This document shows, in pieces, positions 33,977-43,116 of a stretch of DNA of 64,000 bases. The stretch spans positions 26,781-90,780 of the forward strand of contig JAETRQ010000012.1 of NCBI GenBank assembly GCA_021770095.1. Reading direction: 5' to 3'. The DNA is from Eubacteriaceae bacterium (GTDB lineage Bacteria; Bacillota; Clostridia; Oscillospirales; Acutalibacteraceae). A program made the position numbers and the translations under genes. Within the stretch, counting starts at the first letter, position 1, and each line of letters starts with the position of its first letter. The notes under the pieces were generated by a model that saw only the letters and a list, made by a program, of their open reading frames with translations, had not been told where the DNA came from and made no database searches.

Positions 33977-34059
33977 TTGACAATGCAACATCAGGATTGT
34001 ATAAATAGATGTACTATACACATTGTTATAAATATACAGAAAGTGCATAGTTATACTAT
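33977..34059 (+). promoter_or_regulatory. Strong promoter and palindromic operator of zinc-module operon
   Basis: TTGACA (33977-33982), a 17-base spacer and TATAAA (34000-34005). GTACTATAC lies at the expected start point (34011-34019). Palindrome ATAGT-TAT-ACTAT spans 34047-34059. The same palindrome occurs at 48719-48731. Confidence 0.72.
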
Positions 34060-34383
34060 ACGCTTTTTTTGTTACCTTTTGACTTTTTTGATACTTATAT
34101 ATTTGAAAAAAGTTTTAAGAGGGTAATTCATGATGACAAGAAAATTATTGTTAAAATATCCATGTTTGTTTTTTATTCGGAAACAATGGCAATCATGGAC
34201 AGAAAACTTGAACTGAGTGAAGGTATGGATGTAGCTTTGGTTAAGTGTTGCTTGGATGTTCTTGTAGACAGTGATAAAATCAAATCTTATCAAATTAATT
34301 ATGGTGCAGTTATTTTTTCAAAGTTAATACAATTACTTATAATTTCAGTCATTAAAATTAAATACATAGAAAGAGGTTATATT

Positions 34384-36009
34384 ATGAAAAATTCAAACAT
34401 GAGAGTCATACCGATGGATGATTATGCTTATTTAACTAAAACAAAAGTTTCTCACAAGCAGTGTCCTATCTGCAAAAGAGAAGATATTGACGGTGCGATG
34501 GTTATTTATGGCGCTGACAAGAAACAAAGAACAATTATGTGCAATGCATGTTTAAATAAACTTGGAACAAAAGCGTTTATAACTGCTGTGAATGGTAAAA
34601 ACGGATACAGAGGTAAAGCAATTACTATTGAAAAATTGCAGAAAAAGCAAAAGTGCGCCTGTGAAATTGTATCACCGAGAAAAGACGGCTTTATGTTTCG
34701 TATTAAAGGTATGAGTTTTCCTGTATGTGCAGATTGTTTTGAGGATTTGCGTTTGGCAGTGCAGAATTATAATAATGGATACAATCCGATTTATATAAGC
34801 AACAAAATAAATGCAGCAGCCCATGAAAGAGAACAGCAAATTAACGATACTGAAAAGTATAAATCAAAATTAGACAAGGATTATATTTCCTTAAAAGAAA
34901 AATTGGAACGAGAAAAGATACGAGAGATGCAAGCTCTTAAAGAATCAGTTCAGCAAGTTGAAGCTAAGGCAAAAAGTGATGGGCAGTTATTAGTAGAGAA
35001 ATTACATAGTGCCGAAGAAATAGAATTTTTCTATAGACTTGGAGAAACAGACAGAAATCGATTTATATCTCAACTTCAAGCCAAGGGATTTGGTAGAGCA
35101 GAATCGGAGATTAAACCTCTTGAATATAAGAATGATAAATTCATCAATTCACTGTTTTTAATAAGTGCGTTTCCGTTTATTCAATGTTCGTTGTCCCATC
35201 AAAACAATAAAAAGCCGCAAGCAGAATTTCATTTAAGATGCAAAAAGGATAATTATAATTCATTTAATTTTGTCGTTTGCAAAGAATGCTTATATAACCT
35301 TTACCAAGCCTTATTTGAAGTATTATCAGACAAAGCAATTAAGAATGTTACAAAGGATAATATTGCAATAGACAGAATGGTTGATGAACTGTCAAGATGC
35401 TATTCCTGCGGTAACTCTGAAGATTTGCTTAAAATACACTTTGGCGGTGCAGTTTTCTATTTTTGCTCTGATTGCGCAAAAAGATTTTATAACAAACTGG
35501 GCAAATTGATTTTCAAAATAGACAGATTCTTTCAGCCTCAAATTATAGTGGAAAAAGTTCATCCGAATTATAATGAACGAAAAATGGTTTGCAAGCAGGA
35601 ACGCCAGTCTGTAAGATTAGTCGGCTATCCGGTTGAGAAATCAAGAAAAAAAACCGCTAAGTTTCAAATTGATAGATCCATATATCCTTCTGTGGAGTGT
35701 GAATGTATCGGTCATACAACATCGAGAAATTCTACAGCGGTAATAACAACGCAGAGAAACGATGATTTTTGCTTGGCTTTATGTAAAACTTGTGCTGAAA
35801 ATTTACAGGATGCATTAAAGAAAAATAATTATGAGGAAAACATCGGAACATCAATATGGGTGCAAAAAAAGCCATGGGCGAATGGTGAACATTGCATATT
35901 TTGTGGTTTAAGCAGAGATGATTGTAACAGAATCAGGGTCGGAAGTGTGGAATTTAACACTTGTAATTTCTGCAAAACCAAATTATTAAATGTATTAAAG
36001 CAAATATAG
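34384..36009 (+). CDS. Tandem ClpX-like zinc-module protein, 541 aa
   Basis: I know no such family. The protein contains six copies of a module with two Cys pairs about 20-35 residues apart: C27-x2-C30/C53-x2-C56; C91-x-C93/C115-x2-C118; about 268-312 (only a C-x2-C pair at its end is typical); about 339-370 (CYSCGNSED...FCSDCAKRFYNKL); about 438-478; and about 502-536 (CIFCGLSRDD...CNFCKTKLLNVL). The spacing and the Cys-Gly-x-Ser start of the best copies resemble the ClpX zinc-binding domain. A coiled coil lies at about 150-205. I chose ATG 34384 after AAAGAGG. Its stop overlaps the next gene, which has four more modules. Function unknown; it probably binds proteins. Confidence 0.8.
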   Translation: MKNSNMRVIPMDDYAYLTKTKVSHKQCPICKREDIDGAMVIYGADKKQRTIMCNACLNKLGTKAFITAVNGKNGYRGKAITIEKLQKKQKCACEIVSPRKDGFMFRIKGMSFPVCADCFEDLRLAVQNYNNGYNPIYISNKINAAAHEREQQINDTEKYKSKLDKDYISLKEKLEREKIREMQALKESVQQVEAKAKSDGQLLVEKLHSAEEIEFFYRLGETDRNRFISQLQAKGFGRAESEIKPLEYKNDKFINSLFLISAFPFIQCSLSHQNNKKPQAEFHLRCKKDNYNSFNFVVCKECLYNLYQALFEVLSDKAIKNVTKDNIAIDRMVDELSRCYSCGNSEDLLKIHFGGAVFYFCSDCAKRFYNKLGKLIFKIDRFFQPQIIVEKVHPNYNERKMVCKQERQSVRLVGYPVEKSRKKTAKFQIDRSIYPSVECECIGHTTSRNSTAVITTQRNDDFCLALCKTCAENLQDALKKNNYEENIGTSIWVQKKPWANGEHCIFCGLSRDDCNRIRVGSVEFNTCNFCKTKLLNVLKQI

Positions 36010-37145
36010 TGAATTTAAGGTATATGATTATGGGAAAAGAAAATATCTGTAGTAATACAATAAGCCACTTGGAAGTAAGGAAGGAAGATATTAAAAAGTG
36101 GGCAGACAGAATAGAAAAGGAAATTGATAAGGAAACAAAGTATCCTTATGACAAAGAAGAACGGAAGATAAATAAAAAATTTGTCTACCTTATTAAAGAG
36201 GGAAAAAACAAAAACATTCGCATTACATATAAAAAGGAATTCAAATCCTTTTCGTATGTAACTTATTCATGCATTCGAGGGGTTAGTTGTTCAGTTGGAA
36301 ATCATAATGGAACAATCGATTCTCGTTTGATTATAAGCAGTAACCGATTTGATTATTTTGATTTTGCATTTTGTAAAAAGTGCTTAAATGATCTTATTAA
36401 CATTATTTTGGACTTCTATCACCATGACGATATACAGCTGTCAAGAGAAGGAAACATTAAGATAACTACGGAAGATGTTGATGGACAGTGTATTTCCTGT
36501 GGCAGTACAGCATGTAAATATGATGTTACAATAGGCAACAGATCATTTGTGATGTGTAGAAAGTGTTTTGAAAAATTTTGTGAGAATGTTATGAATACTT
36601 CTGCCGTTCGGGAACTGTTTAGACCAAAGTATAAAGAATTCCGTAAAACGATTCAGGAAGAAATTACTCAATCGGAAAATGATAGAATACTTAATAATCT
36701 TTTTATCCCTGAAAACAGGGATAGAGTGTATTCATTTATGTTAAACAAATTTGGTGCGCAAAATATAGATAAGTTTTCTTATATTCCTGTTCATGGAATT
36801 AAATGTAATTTCTGTGATGAAGAAAGTCAATCTGACGCTAAAGTAGTTTTAGGAACTAACCGGGAGCATAATATATTAGCGTTAGCATATTGCCCGGAAT
36901 GTGCTAAAAAAATAAACGGAATTTTGCAGCGTTCTATTGAAAATGCAAAAACGATTTATAATAAAGAAAAACAAATCAGGTGCATGGTGAAAAGCAAGTT
37001 TCCTCGTGCTAATTACTGCTATATTTGTGGAAGCAAAGAAGGACCCGTGTTTCGTATAACACATGGAAATTGCTCATTTTCACTCTGTGAAAAATGTGTA
37101 AAAAAATATGTTAATCAATTAAAATCTATTTCAGAAATCGAATAA
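36009..37145 (+). CDS. Second tandem ClpX-like zinc-module protein, 378 aa
   Basis: The N-terminal 80 residues are helical and highly charged. Four modules of the same type as in the upstream gene follow: one diverged (CIRGVSC...FCKKCLNDLINIIL), then CISCGSTACK...VMCRKCFEKF, CNFCDEESQS...YCPECAKKINGIL and CYICGSKEGP...LCEKCVKKYVNQL. The start is GTG 36009 overlapping the previous stop (TAGTG); an ATG at 36030 is possible. Coupled translation implies a complex or a fixed ratio of the two proteins. No enzyme domain is visible. Confidence 0.8.
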   Translation: MNLRYMIMGKENICSNTISHLEVRKEDIKKWADRIEKEIDKETKYPYDKEERKINKKFVYLIKEGKNKNIRITYKKEFKSFSYVTYSCIRGVSCSVGNHNGTIDSRLIISSNRFDYFDFAFCKKCLNDLINIILDFYHHDDIQLSREGNIKITTEDVDGQCISCGSTACKYDVTIGNRSFVMCRKCFEKFCENVMNTSAVRELFRPKYKEFRKTIQEEITQSENDRILNNLFIPENRDRVYSFMLNKFGAQNIDKFSYIPVHGIKCNFCDEESQSDAKVVLGTNREHNILALAYCPECAKKINGILQRSIENAKTIYNKEKQIRCMVKSKFPRANYCYICGSKEGPVFRITHGNCSFSLCEKCVKKYVNQLKSISEIE

Positions 37146-37174
37146 GTGATGTTTGTAATAAAGGTAAAGTTTAT

Positions 37175-37840
37175 ATGAGGAATAAAACAAAAGGGGAGAT
37201 TATCAGAGAAACTCGAAAAGCGGAGGGATTTACACAAAGTGAACTGGCAAGACTTTGCGGTGTTGATACATCCTTGATTTCGGCAGTGGAATTAGGAAAA
37301 AGAAATCCGACACTTTCCTTTCTTGATAAGATTTCGTCGGTATTAGAATTTGAAGATGATTCAATCAGTTTATATTTTAGTAAAGAAACTGAACTTGGAA
37401 CAATATTAAAACTGTTGAGAAAAAAAGAAAAAATATCGCAGAAAAGTATATGTGATTATGTAGGATTATCTATGAGGATGTTGAATAAAATAGAAAACAA
37501 TGAGCGTTTAATTTCAGAAGTAAAATTAAGAAAATTTGTGGAAAAATTAAATGTTCAAAATAACAAGTATATTATGAATACAATTAATGCGGCGTATGAA
37601 AAGGAAAAGCAAAAATTTTTATCTTTTTATAATGGCGATATAATCAAAGTACAAAGCATTGTGTTGGATTTAAGTTATTCTGAAATAGCAGAAACACTTG
37701 GCATATCCAAAGATAGATTATACTCTTTTAAACACGGAGGGAGTAAGCTGCTTTTAATAAAAATATCATCACAGTTAACTGAACTTCTTAAATTTGATAT
37801 TAATTATCTTTGGGTATATCTTAACCGATGGGATGATTAA
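37175..37840 (+). CDS. XRE regulator with two helix-turn-helix domains
   Basis: The first helix-turn-helix at residues 8-60 (FTQSELARLCGVDTSLISAVE) is a standard XRE domain. A second similar unit is at about 72-125 (KISQKSICDYVGLSMRMLNKIE), and a third weaker one near 165-190 (SYSEIAETLGISKDRLYSF). It is 30 bases after the zinc-module pair and probably in the same transcript, so it is the likely regulator of that operon. A minus-strand terminator follows. Confidence 0.85.
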   Translation: MRNKTKGEIIRETRKAEGFTQSELARLCGVDTSLISAVELGKRNPTLSFLDKISSVLEFEDDSISLYFSKETELGTILKLLRKKEKISQKSICDYVGLSMRMLNKIENNERLISEVKLRKFVEKLNVQNNKYIMNTINAAYEKEKQKFLSFYNGDIIKVQSIVLDLSYSEIAETLGISKDRLYSFKHGGSKLLLIKISSQLTELLKFDINYLWVYLNRWDD

Positions 37841-37865
37841 AATTTAATTATAAAAATTTATGGAA

Positions 37866-37897
37866 TAAAAAACAGGACTGAGAAAACTCAGCCCTGT
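37866..37897 (-). terminator. Intrinsic terminator of RHS tip cassette
   Basis: On the minus strand the stem ACAGGGCTGAG/CTCAGTCCTGT with loop TTTT is followed by TTTTT. A related hairpin (AAGGGCTGAG/CTCAGCCCTT) occurs at 39763-39786, at the end of the neighbouring cassette. Confidence 0.85.
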
Positions 37898-37939
37898 TGC
37901 ATTAATATAATACATTATAATTATATCGTTGTCCTTCAA

Positions 37940-38584
37940 TTATATTATCTTTGTATTAATGAGCTTTTGCTTTATTTCTTCAATTATCAGTTTATTTTTT
38001 TTACGGTTTTTTATAAGAAAAAATACTAATAAGCTTATAATTAAAGTAGTAATCAAGGTTAAAATCAGGCTTTTAAATTTGATAGAAACGATTAATAAAC
38101 AGATAACTATTAATATTGGAAATGCCCAAGATATTATTAATGATTTTCTATATTCAAGTATTTGATAAACTAATTCTTTTTCTGAACATTCAATTTCTCC
38201 AGATAATAGTTCGTTATTTACATATAAATTAAACGCTTTATATTTCTCTGAAGAGTTATTAATAATTATGTTATAATCAATATCTTCTTTAAGATTAGAT
38301 ACTTTAAATTTTGTTGAAAATTGTATAGATTTATCAATTGATTCCATTTCAAAATAATTTATAAACCATAGGGGAATGGATACTAAAAAAGCAAGAAATA
38401 TTTCTGCAATTTTAGAAAAGAAAGATTTTTTAACAATGTGCTCTTTTATTATAAATGAAATATTATTTTCATTACAAAGGAAATTAAATGAATCGTCAGG
38501 CTCGAGTATTTTATTTAATTCTTCTTCTAAAAAAATGATTTCTATATAATTATTAGAGCAATTTTTAAATTTTATATCTATCAA
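37940..38584 (-). CDS. Membrane protein, putative immunity for displaced RHS tip
   Basis: The 214-aa protein has two pairs of membrane segments (about residues 60-80 and 155-195), separated by a polar domain. I recognise no family. It follows the displaced RHS C-terminal toxin directly and ends at a terminator. In polymorphic toxin systems the gene after the toxin normally encodes its immunity protein, and a membrane immunity protein suits the hydrophobic toxin tip. The start is TTG 38584 after GGAGG; the longer frame to 38620 overlaps the ribosome site. Confidence 0.7.
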   Translation of the reverse strand: MIDIKFKNCSNNYIEIIFLEEELNKILEPDDSFNFLCNENNISFIIKEHIVKKSFFSKIAEIFLAFLVSIPLWFINYFEMESIDKSIQFSTKFKVSNLKEDIDYNIIINNSSEKYKAFNLYVNNELLSGEIECSEKELVYQILEYRKSLIISWAFPILIVICLLIVSIKFKSLILTLITTLIISLLVFFLIKNRKKNKLIIEEIKQKLINTKII

Positions 38585-38607
38585 ATAAGAACCTCCTGCT
38601 GTACATG

Positions 38608-39750
38608 TTAAATGTTCCAAATGACATTATTAACTTTTCCGTCAATGCATAAATCAAACATTCCGGATATGAATCCACCAAGAGATAAAACAATATCTAC
38701 ATTTTTTAATAGCAAATTCAAAGTTTTATAAATTGGAGTTTTAAATAAAGCAAACCCTAAAAATGAAGAGGATATTTTTGTAGAAGTCAGGTTTTTAATA
38801 AATTTGAAATTTTTGATAGCCTTTATTGATTTTAATGTGTTTACAATTTTCTGAGCATATTTAGTAACATTTTTAATTATCCAGTTTAATACATTAAAAA
38901 TTTTATGCGAAAATTTGGTTTTTACTAAAGCTAATCCGAATTTTTTTCCTGCATATTTTATAGGCGCAAAAAGTGCACCAGCTGGAGTTGCCATAAATAT
39001 CATATCTAAAGGAAAAGCAATCATCCATCTTCTAACTTTAAAATGTCCATTGAAATCAACATTATTGATAGGATCATTACAGCAATAAGCAAAAAGGTTA
39101 GTTCCGGCCGGAATCTTTTTTGATATTTGAGCAATTTCAGGAATATCAGCATTAATAAATCTGCAAATTGATGCATTGTAGTAACGGGACTGAAGATAAT
39201 AGTAGCCTGTTTCGGTATCATAATAATAACCACGATAACGCAGTGGGTTGGCATTTGCAACTTCAACTTGTTCTGCATTGTCCTCATTTACAATGTAAAC
39301 ATTTAAAAGTTTTCCCCATTCATCATAAACATATTGAGCAATAATATTTCCATCAGACTCAGTGATAGCAATAATATCACCCATCTGATTTGTCATGTAG
39401 AAATACTGTGTACCGTTATAGATGAATCCGAGGGGAGTACCATTCGTATCATACTGGAAATACATCGTGTTAGTGCCGTCTGATTGGGATATAATAACAC
39501 CATTTCTTGTATTATAGTATGTTGTTACACCATTTATGGTTTTGCTTGTTCTGATACCATTCTCATCATAAGTATAACTGTAATTATTATCACCGTCAAC
39601 TATGCTTTCAAGATTTCTGCCTGTATTCCAAGTGAATTCTTTATCGCCATAGGTCAAAACATTGCCTACCTCATCATAAGTAAGTTCAACATTATTTACA
39701 GCGATTAGTTGATCTTTCCAGCCACTGTTTGCATAAGTGAAGTTAATTGT
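38608..39750 (-). pseudogene. Displaced RHS C-terminal tip (RHS core plus toxin tip), no start
   Basis: The frame encodes an RHS core (YSYTYDENGIRTSK, then PLRYRGYYYDTETGYYYLQSRYYNASICRFINAD in content, and DPINNVDFNGH), followed by a unique 140-residue tip. The core repeats the sequence of the complete RHS gene at 41080-41680 almost word for word. Homology starts abruptly at about 39750, next to a terminator-like hairpin, and no start codon with ribosome site is present. The tip is Lys-rich and hydrophobic, possibly pore-forming. This is the arrangement of silent displaced tips known from rhs loci, which can replace the active tip by recombination. Confidence 0.8.
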
Positions 39751-39762
39751 TTTTTTGGTAAC

Positions 39763-39786
39763 AAGGGCTGAGTTTCCTCAGCCCTT
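39763..39786 (-). repeat. Cassette-end hairpin
   Basis: AAGGGCTGAG and CTCAGCCCTT with a 4-base loop: a perfect 10-bp stem related to the terminator at 37866-37897 but without the T-run. It marks the end of the first cassette and the junction to the displaced tip. Confidence 0.7.
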
Positions 39787-39867
39787 TAGATTTAATACAA
39801 AACGATATTTGATTTTAATCTATAAATTTTATTTTATCAATACAAGAGAATTAATTATAAAAAATAA

Positions 39868-40422
39868 TCATTCATTATTTATTCTGCCTCTAGTATAAAA
39901 AAACTCACTATCAGGTATTTTTTCAATACCATAGTGTTTGTTAGATACTTCAAAAACATTGAATGAAAAATCAAATTCGTTTTCATGCAAAAAATTTACT
40001 ATGTCATTTTGCGTATAATCTTTTGTAAAGTAAACATAATAATCAAATGTATATGAATTTGAATGTTCTATTTTAAATCCGCCATCAAACATCAATTGCT
40101 CTTTAATGTATATTCCGTTTTTATTCTTAGGAAGCGATGATAATGAATCCAAATTATATTTGGATTCATTATTTATATTACATTTTATTTTTGCACGAGT
40201 AGTAAATTTATCGCTTAAATTTACCATAGAATCATCAAATTCTTTAATGTCTCTTACATTTTCAATTTCGCATAATGACATATCAACAATCACTTGATTC
40301 GCTAAAGAATAATTTTTTTCATTTAATGAAATATTCTTATAAATATATATGCCAATACTCGTGATTAAAATAATTCCTATTAAGGTAATTGTAAGTATTA
40401 TCTTTGTCTTATTTAATTTCAT
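39868..40422 (-). CDS. Membrane-anchored putative immunity protein for RHS amidase tip
   Basis: The 184-aa protein has an N-terminal membrane anchor (about residues 8-28) and an extracytoplasmic polar domain. I recognise no family. It overlaps the end of the RHS toxin gene (40419) by 4 bases, the position expected for the immunity gene. An anchored outer domain fits neutralisation of a cell-wall-acting amidase toxin outside the membrane. Confidence 0.7.
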   Translation of the reverse strand: MKLNKTKIILTITLIGIILITSIGIYIYKNISLNEKNYSLANQVIVDMSLCEIENVRDIKEFDDSMVNLSDKFTTRAKIKCNINNESKYNLDSLSSLPKNKNGIYIKEQLMFDGGFKIEHSNSYTFDYYVYFTKDYTQNDIVNFLHENEFDFSFNVFEVSNKHYGIEKIPDSEFFYTRGRINNE

Positions 40423-42041
40423 AATTTAAAACTCCTTGGTAATATCATTACATATACTGTCATTTTAGGATAATTATTTTTATAAATTTGTTTTAATGAA
40501 TATTTGTTCCTTTTATTTTTATTATATTCTGTACCGCGCCTAGATGAAGAATGTGCATAATAAAATATATCATATGAACGATTTCTGCTACCGCCTCTAA
40601 TAACTTGTCCACTTAAAGCCGCGTGATTAATTCCACCATTAGATGTCCAATCAAAAAATAAAAGAGCACTACATCTGTCATATGAATATAAAATTTTGCC
40701 AACAACATCAACATCGGAATATTTTTTAATATAATATATTTTTGGTGATAATTCTTCCCTTAAATAGCCATATAAATATGATGCTTTTCCCCATGCGTAT
40801 GTAGTTTTTACTTTTGTGTTTCTCCATTTAAAAGTCATTGGAAAACCAGCTGCATATAAGCATTGAGAAACAAAATTAGCACAATCATGTTCTTTGTTAG
40901 ATGTTTTGAATACTGGATTATAATGATTCCACCAATTTTCAGCATATCTTTCTGCCGCTTTAGGAGAATAATATCCTTGTTTTGATTTATATCCATTAAA
41001 ATCAAATAGATTTATTGGATGGTTTTGACAATAAACGAATAAATTTAAATCAGAACCACTATATCTATCTAAAAACATGGCACTATCCGCATTAATAAAT
41101 CTGCAAATACTTGTGTCATAGTAACGGGACTGCAAGTAATAGTAACTAGTTTCAGTATCATAGTAATAGCCACGATAACGGATTGGGTTTACCTGTGCTA
41201 TTTCAGAAGAATCGTTACCGATTTCAGCACCCCAAGCATCATACTCATAGTTAGCAACAACAGTACCTGTAGTATCAGTAATACCTATTACATCACTCGT
41301 CTGATTAGTCAGATAGAAATATTGTGTACCGTTATAAATGAAACCGAGAGGTGATCCGTTGGTATCATACTGAAAATACATTGTATTTGTACCGTCTGTC
41401 TGTGATAAAATTACGCCAACATTTGTATTATAGTATGTAGTAACGCCGTTTACGGTCTTTGATGTTCTGATACCATTCTCATCATAAGTATAACTATAAT
41501 TGTTATTTCCGTCAACTATGCTTTCAAGATTTCTTCCGCTGTTCCAAGCGAATTCTCTGTCACCGTAGGAAAGAACATTACCTATTTCATCATAGGTCAG
41601 TTCTACATCATTAATAGCAACAAGTAAATCTTTCCAACCAAAGTTTGCATAAGTAAAGTTTGTTGTTTCATTATTTACTGTTTTTGATGTAATATTACCA
41701 CGATTGTCATATGCATAGTTTGCAGTATAATTATTGCCCGAAACAGCAGTCAGCTGACTGTTATTATCATAGGTATAGTTATAAGTCTTACCTAAATATG
41801 ATGTTGAAGTTATTCTATTTTTATCATCATAGGTATTTGCAATTGTGTTGTTTTCACCGTATGACTTTGAAAGAATATTATCTTTGTCATCATAAGTATA
41901 TTTAGCAGAGATTGCAACAGCATTATTGTAACTAACACTGTCAGTATAAATCCTGTCTTCCGTACTTCCGTCAGGTTTAAATTTATTCGTATAATTGTAT
42001 TCTTTTATATACATCAACCTTATTTTCTCCGCTATACACAT
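40419..42041 (-). CDS. RHS protein, 3' segment with amidase_6-like toxin tip
   Basis: This segment continues the RHS frame after the second frameshift. It encodes YD repeats, the core with PIRYRGYYYDTETSYYYLQSRYY-type content, and NHPINLFDFNGY, after which the tip starts. The tip contains NKEHDCANFVSQCLYAAGFPM and GGINHAALSGQVI, the Cys and His motifs of amidase_6 (papain-like) domains, so it probably cuts peptidoglycan peptides or a similar amide bond. The apparent start in this frame is an artefact: the amino-terminal residues are continuous with the frame ending at 41983 once one A is removed from the AAAA run at 42003-42006. Confidence 0.88.
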   Translation of the reverse strand: MCIAEKIRLMYIKEYNYTNKFKPDGSTEDRIYTDSVSYNNAVAISAKYTYDDKDNILSKSYGENNTIANTYDDKNRITSTSYLGKTYNYTYDNNSQLTAVSGNNYTANYAYDNRGNITSKTVNNETTNFTYANFGWKDLLVAINDVELTYDEIGNVLSYGDREFAWNSGRNLESIVDGNNNYSYTYDENGIRTSKTVNGVTTYYNTNVGVILSQTDGTNTMYFQYDTNGSPLGFIYNGTQYFYLTNQTSDVIGITDTTGTVVANYEYDAWGAEIGNDSSEIAQVNPIRYRGYYYDTETSYYYLQSRYYDTSICRFINADSAMFLDRYSGSDLNLFVYCQNHPINLFDFNGYKSKQGYYSPKAAERYAENWWNHYNPVFKTSNKEHDCANFVSQCLYAAGFPMTFKWRNTKVKTTYAWGKASYLYGYLREELSPKIYYIKKYSDVDVVGKILYSYDRCSALLFFDWTSNGGINHAALSGQVIRGGSRNRSYDIFYYAHSSSRRGTEYNKNKRNKYSLKQIYKNNYPKMTVYVMILPRSFKL

Positions 42042-43116
42042 ATTTCAAGCCTGTATCTGTATTAACTTTTTCAGTTAATTCATTATCGGCATTATAAGTA
42101 TATGTTACATAAGGCTTAGCATTGCTGTTATGATACTGTGCAGTAACATCATCGTTATCGTTATATGTGTAACGAATCATCTCATCGTTTGCATAGGTTT
42201 CAGAAAGCAATAAATGCTTGCCGTCTGTAGAGTAAGAATATGAAACAGTAGTAGTGTTGGCAACCTTAACCTGATACAGCTCACCATGGTTGAGATAGTA
42301 GAACTTGTAAATATCAAATTCTTCTCTGATTTTGCAGCCGATATCGTTATAAAAATACTTTGTTGTTTTGCCAAGACGGTTGGTTTCACTTGTGAGCGTA
42401 CCATTGGCAGCATATTTATATGTCTGTCCTGCACTTGCATCTGCATAGGTGTTTTCAGAAGGCAAGCCGTCTTTTGTGCTGTCATAGTCTTCAGGACTGA
42501 TTTCCTGTATTGTTCTGCCGAGAGAATCGTAGATAGTACGGGTGCAGTCACCTTTTTCATTAGCAAGTAATGTTCTGCCCGCTTTGTCATAGATATAGGA
42601 CGAGGTTTCCTCACCGCTGACAGAAGTCAGGAGATTGCCCATAATATCGTATGTGTTGTCAACAACGCCGACTGTTGAATTGCCGTCTTTTTCGGTAACT
42701 GTTGATACCTTAACACTGTTGCCGTACTCATCATAAGTATTTGTTACGGTTTCTTTGGTTTTGCTGTCAACAGATTTAACAAGTATACCATTTTCATAAG
42801 TGTAAGTTACTGTATCAAAACAATCAAAATCTGCATTGTACTGCTCAGGAATTGTGCCTGTGTAGCTTTCTTTCAGTGTGGCAGAAATGACAAGTTCGTT
42901 ATTCTCGTTATACACTGAATAGGTGTAATTCTTGCCTGTCTGCTGACGGACTACATTTCCGTTTTCATCATATTTATAATATGTGTTTTCAGCATTTTCG
43001 TCATCAGACACTTCTGATAAAACATTGCCTTTTGAATCGTAAGTATAAGTTACTGTCGTACCGTCTTTCGTTTCTGTTAATGTACGGTTTGAGAAAAGCT
43101 CCGCTGTCATATTCAA
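41983..43116 (-). CDS. RHS protein, middle segment (YD repeats)
   Basis: The frame contains many YD repeats (TYTYDSKGNVLSEV, YKYDENGNVVRQQ and similar), which form the cocoon of RHS proteins. It begins within the upstream frame's end and stops shortly before the third segment. Removing one T from the TTTT run (plus strand AAAA at 43094-43097) joins it to the N-terminal segment. It is therefore not an independent gene. Confidence 0.88.
   Translation of the reverse strand: MNMTAELFSNRTLTETKDGTTVTYTYDSKGNVLSEVSDDENAENTYYKYDENGNVVRQQTGKNYTYSVYNENNELVISATLKESYTGTIPEQYNADFDCFDTVTYTYENGILVKSVDSKTKETVTNTYDEYGNSVKVSTVTEKDGNSTVGVVDNTYDIMGNLLTSVSGEETSSYIYDKAGRTLLANEKGDCTRTIYDSLGRTIQEISPEDYDSTKDGLPSENTYADASAGQTYKYAANGTLTSETNRLGKTTKYFYNDIGCKIREEFDIYKFYYLNHGELYQVKVANTTTVSYSYSTDGKHLLLSETYANDEMIRYTYNDNDDVTAQYHNSNAKPYVTYTYNADNELTEKVNTDTGLKYVYSGENKVDVYKRIQLYE

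Larger units (their letters stand above)
33717..34383 (+). other. Long regulatory intergenic region before zinc-module operon
   Basis: This 667-base region has a terminator (33776-33806), a consensus-like promoter (33977-34005), palindromic operator ATAGTTATACTAT (34047-34059) followed by TTTTTTT, and about 320 bases of AT-rich leader up to the ATG at 34384. The leader has an in-frame extension of the zinc-module gene back to 34069, but its content looks non-coding. Confidence 0.55.

Noticed and set aside
34069..34383. N-terminal extension of the zinc-module protein
   Set aside because: It has no ribosome site, contains the operator region border, and its composition looks non-coding; ATG 34384 has AAAGAGG.
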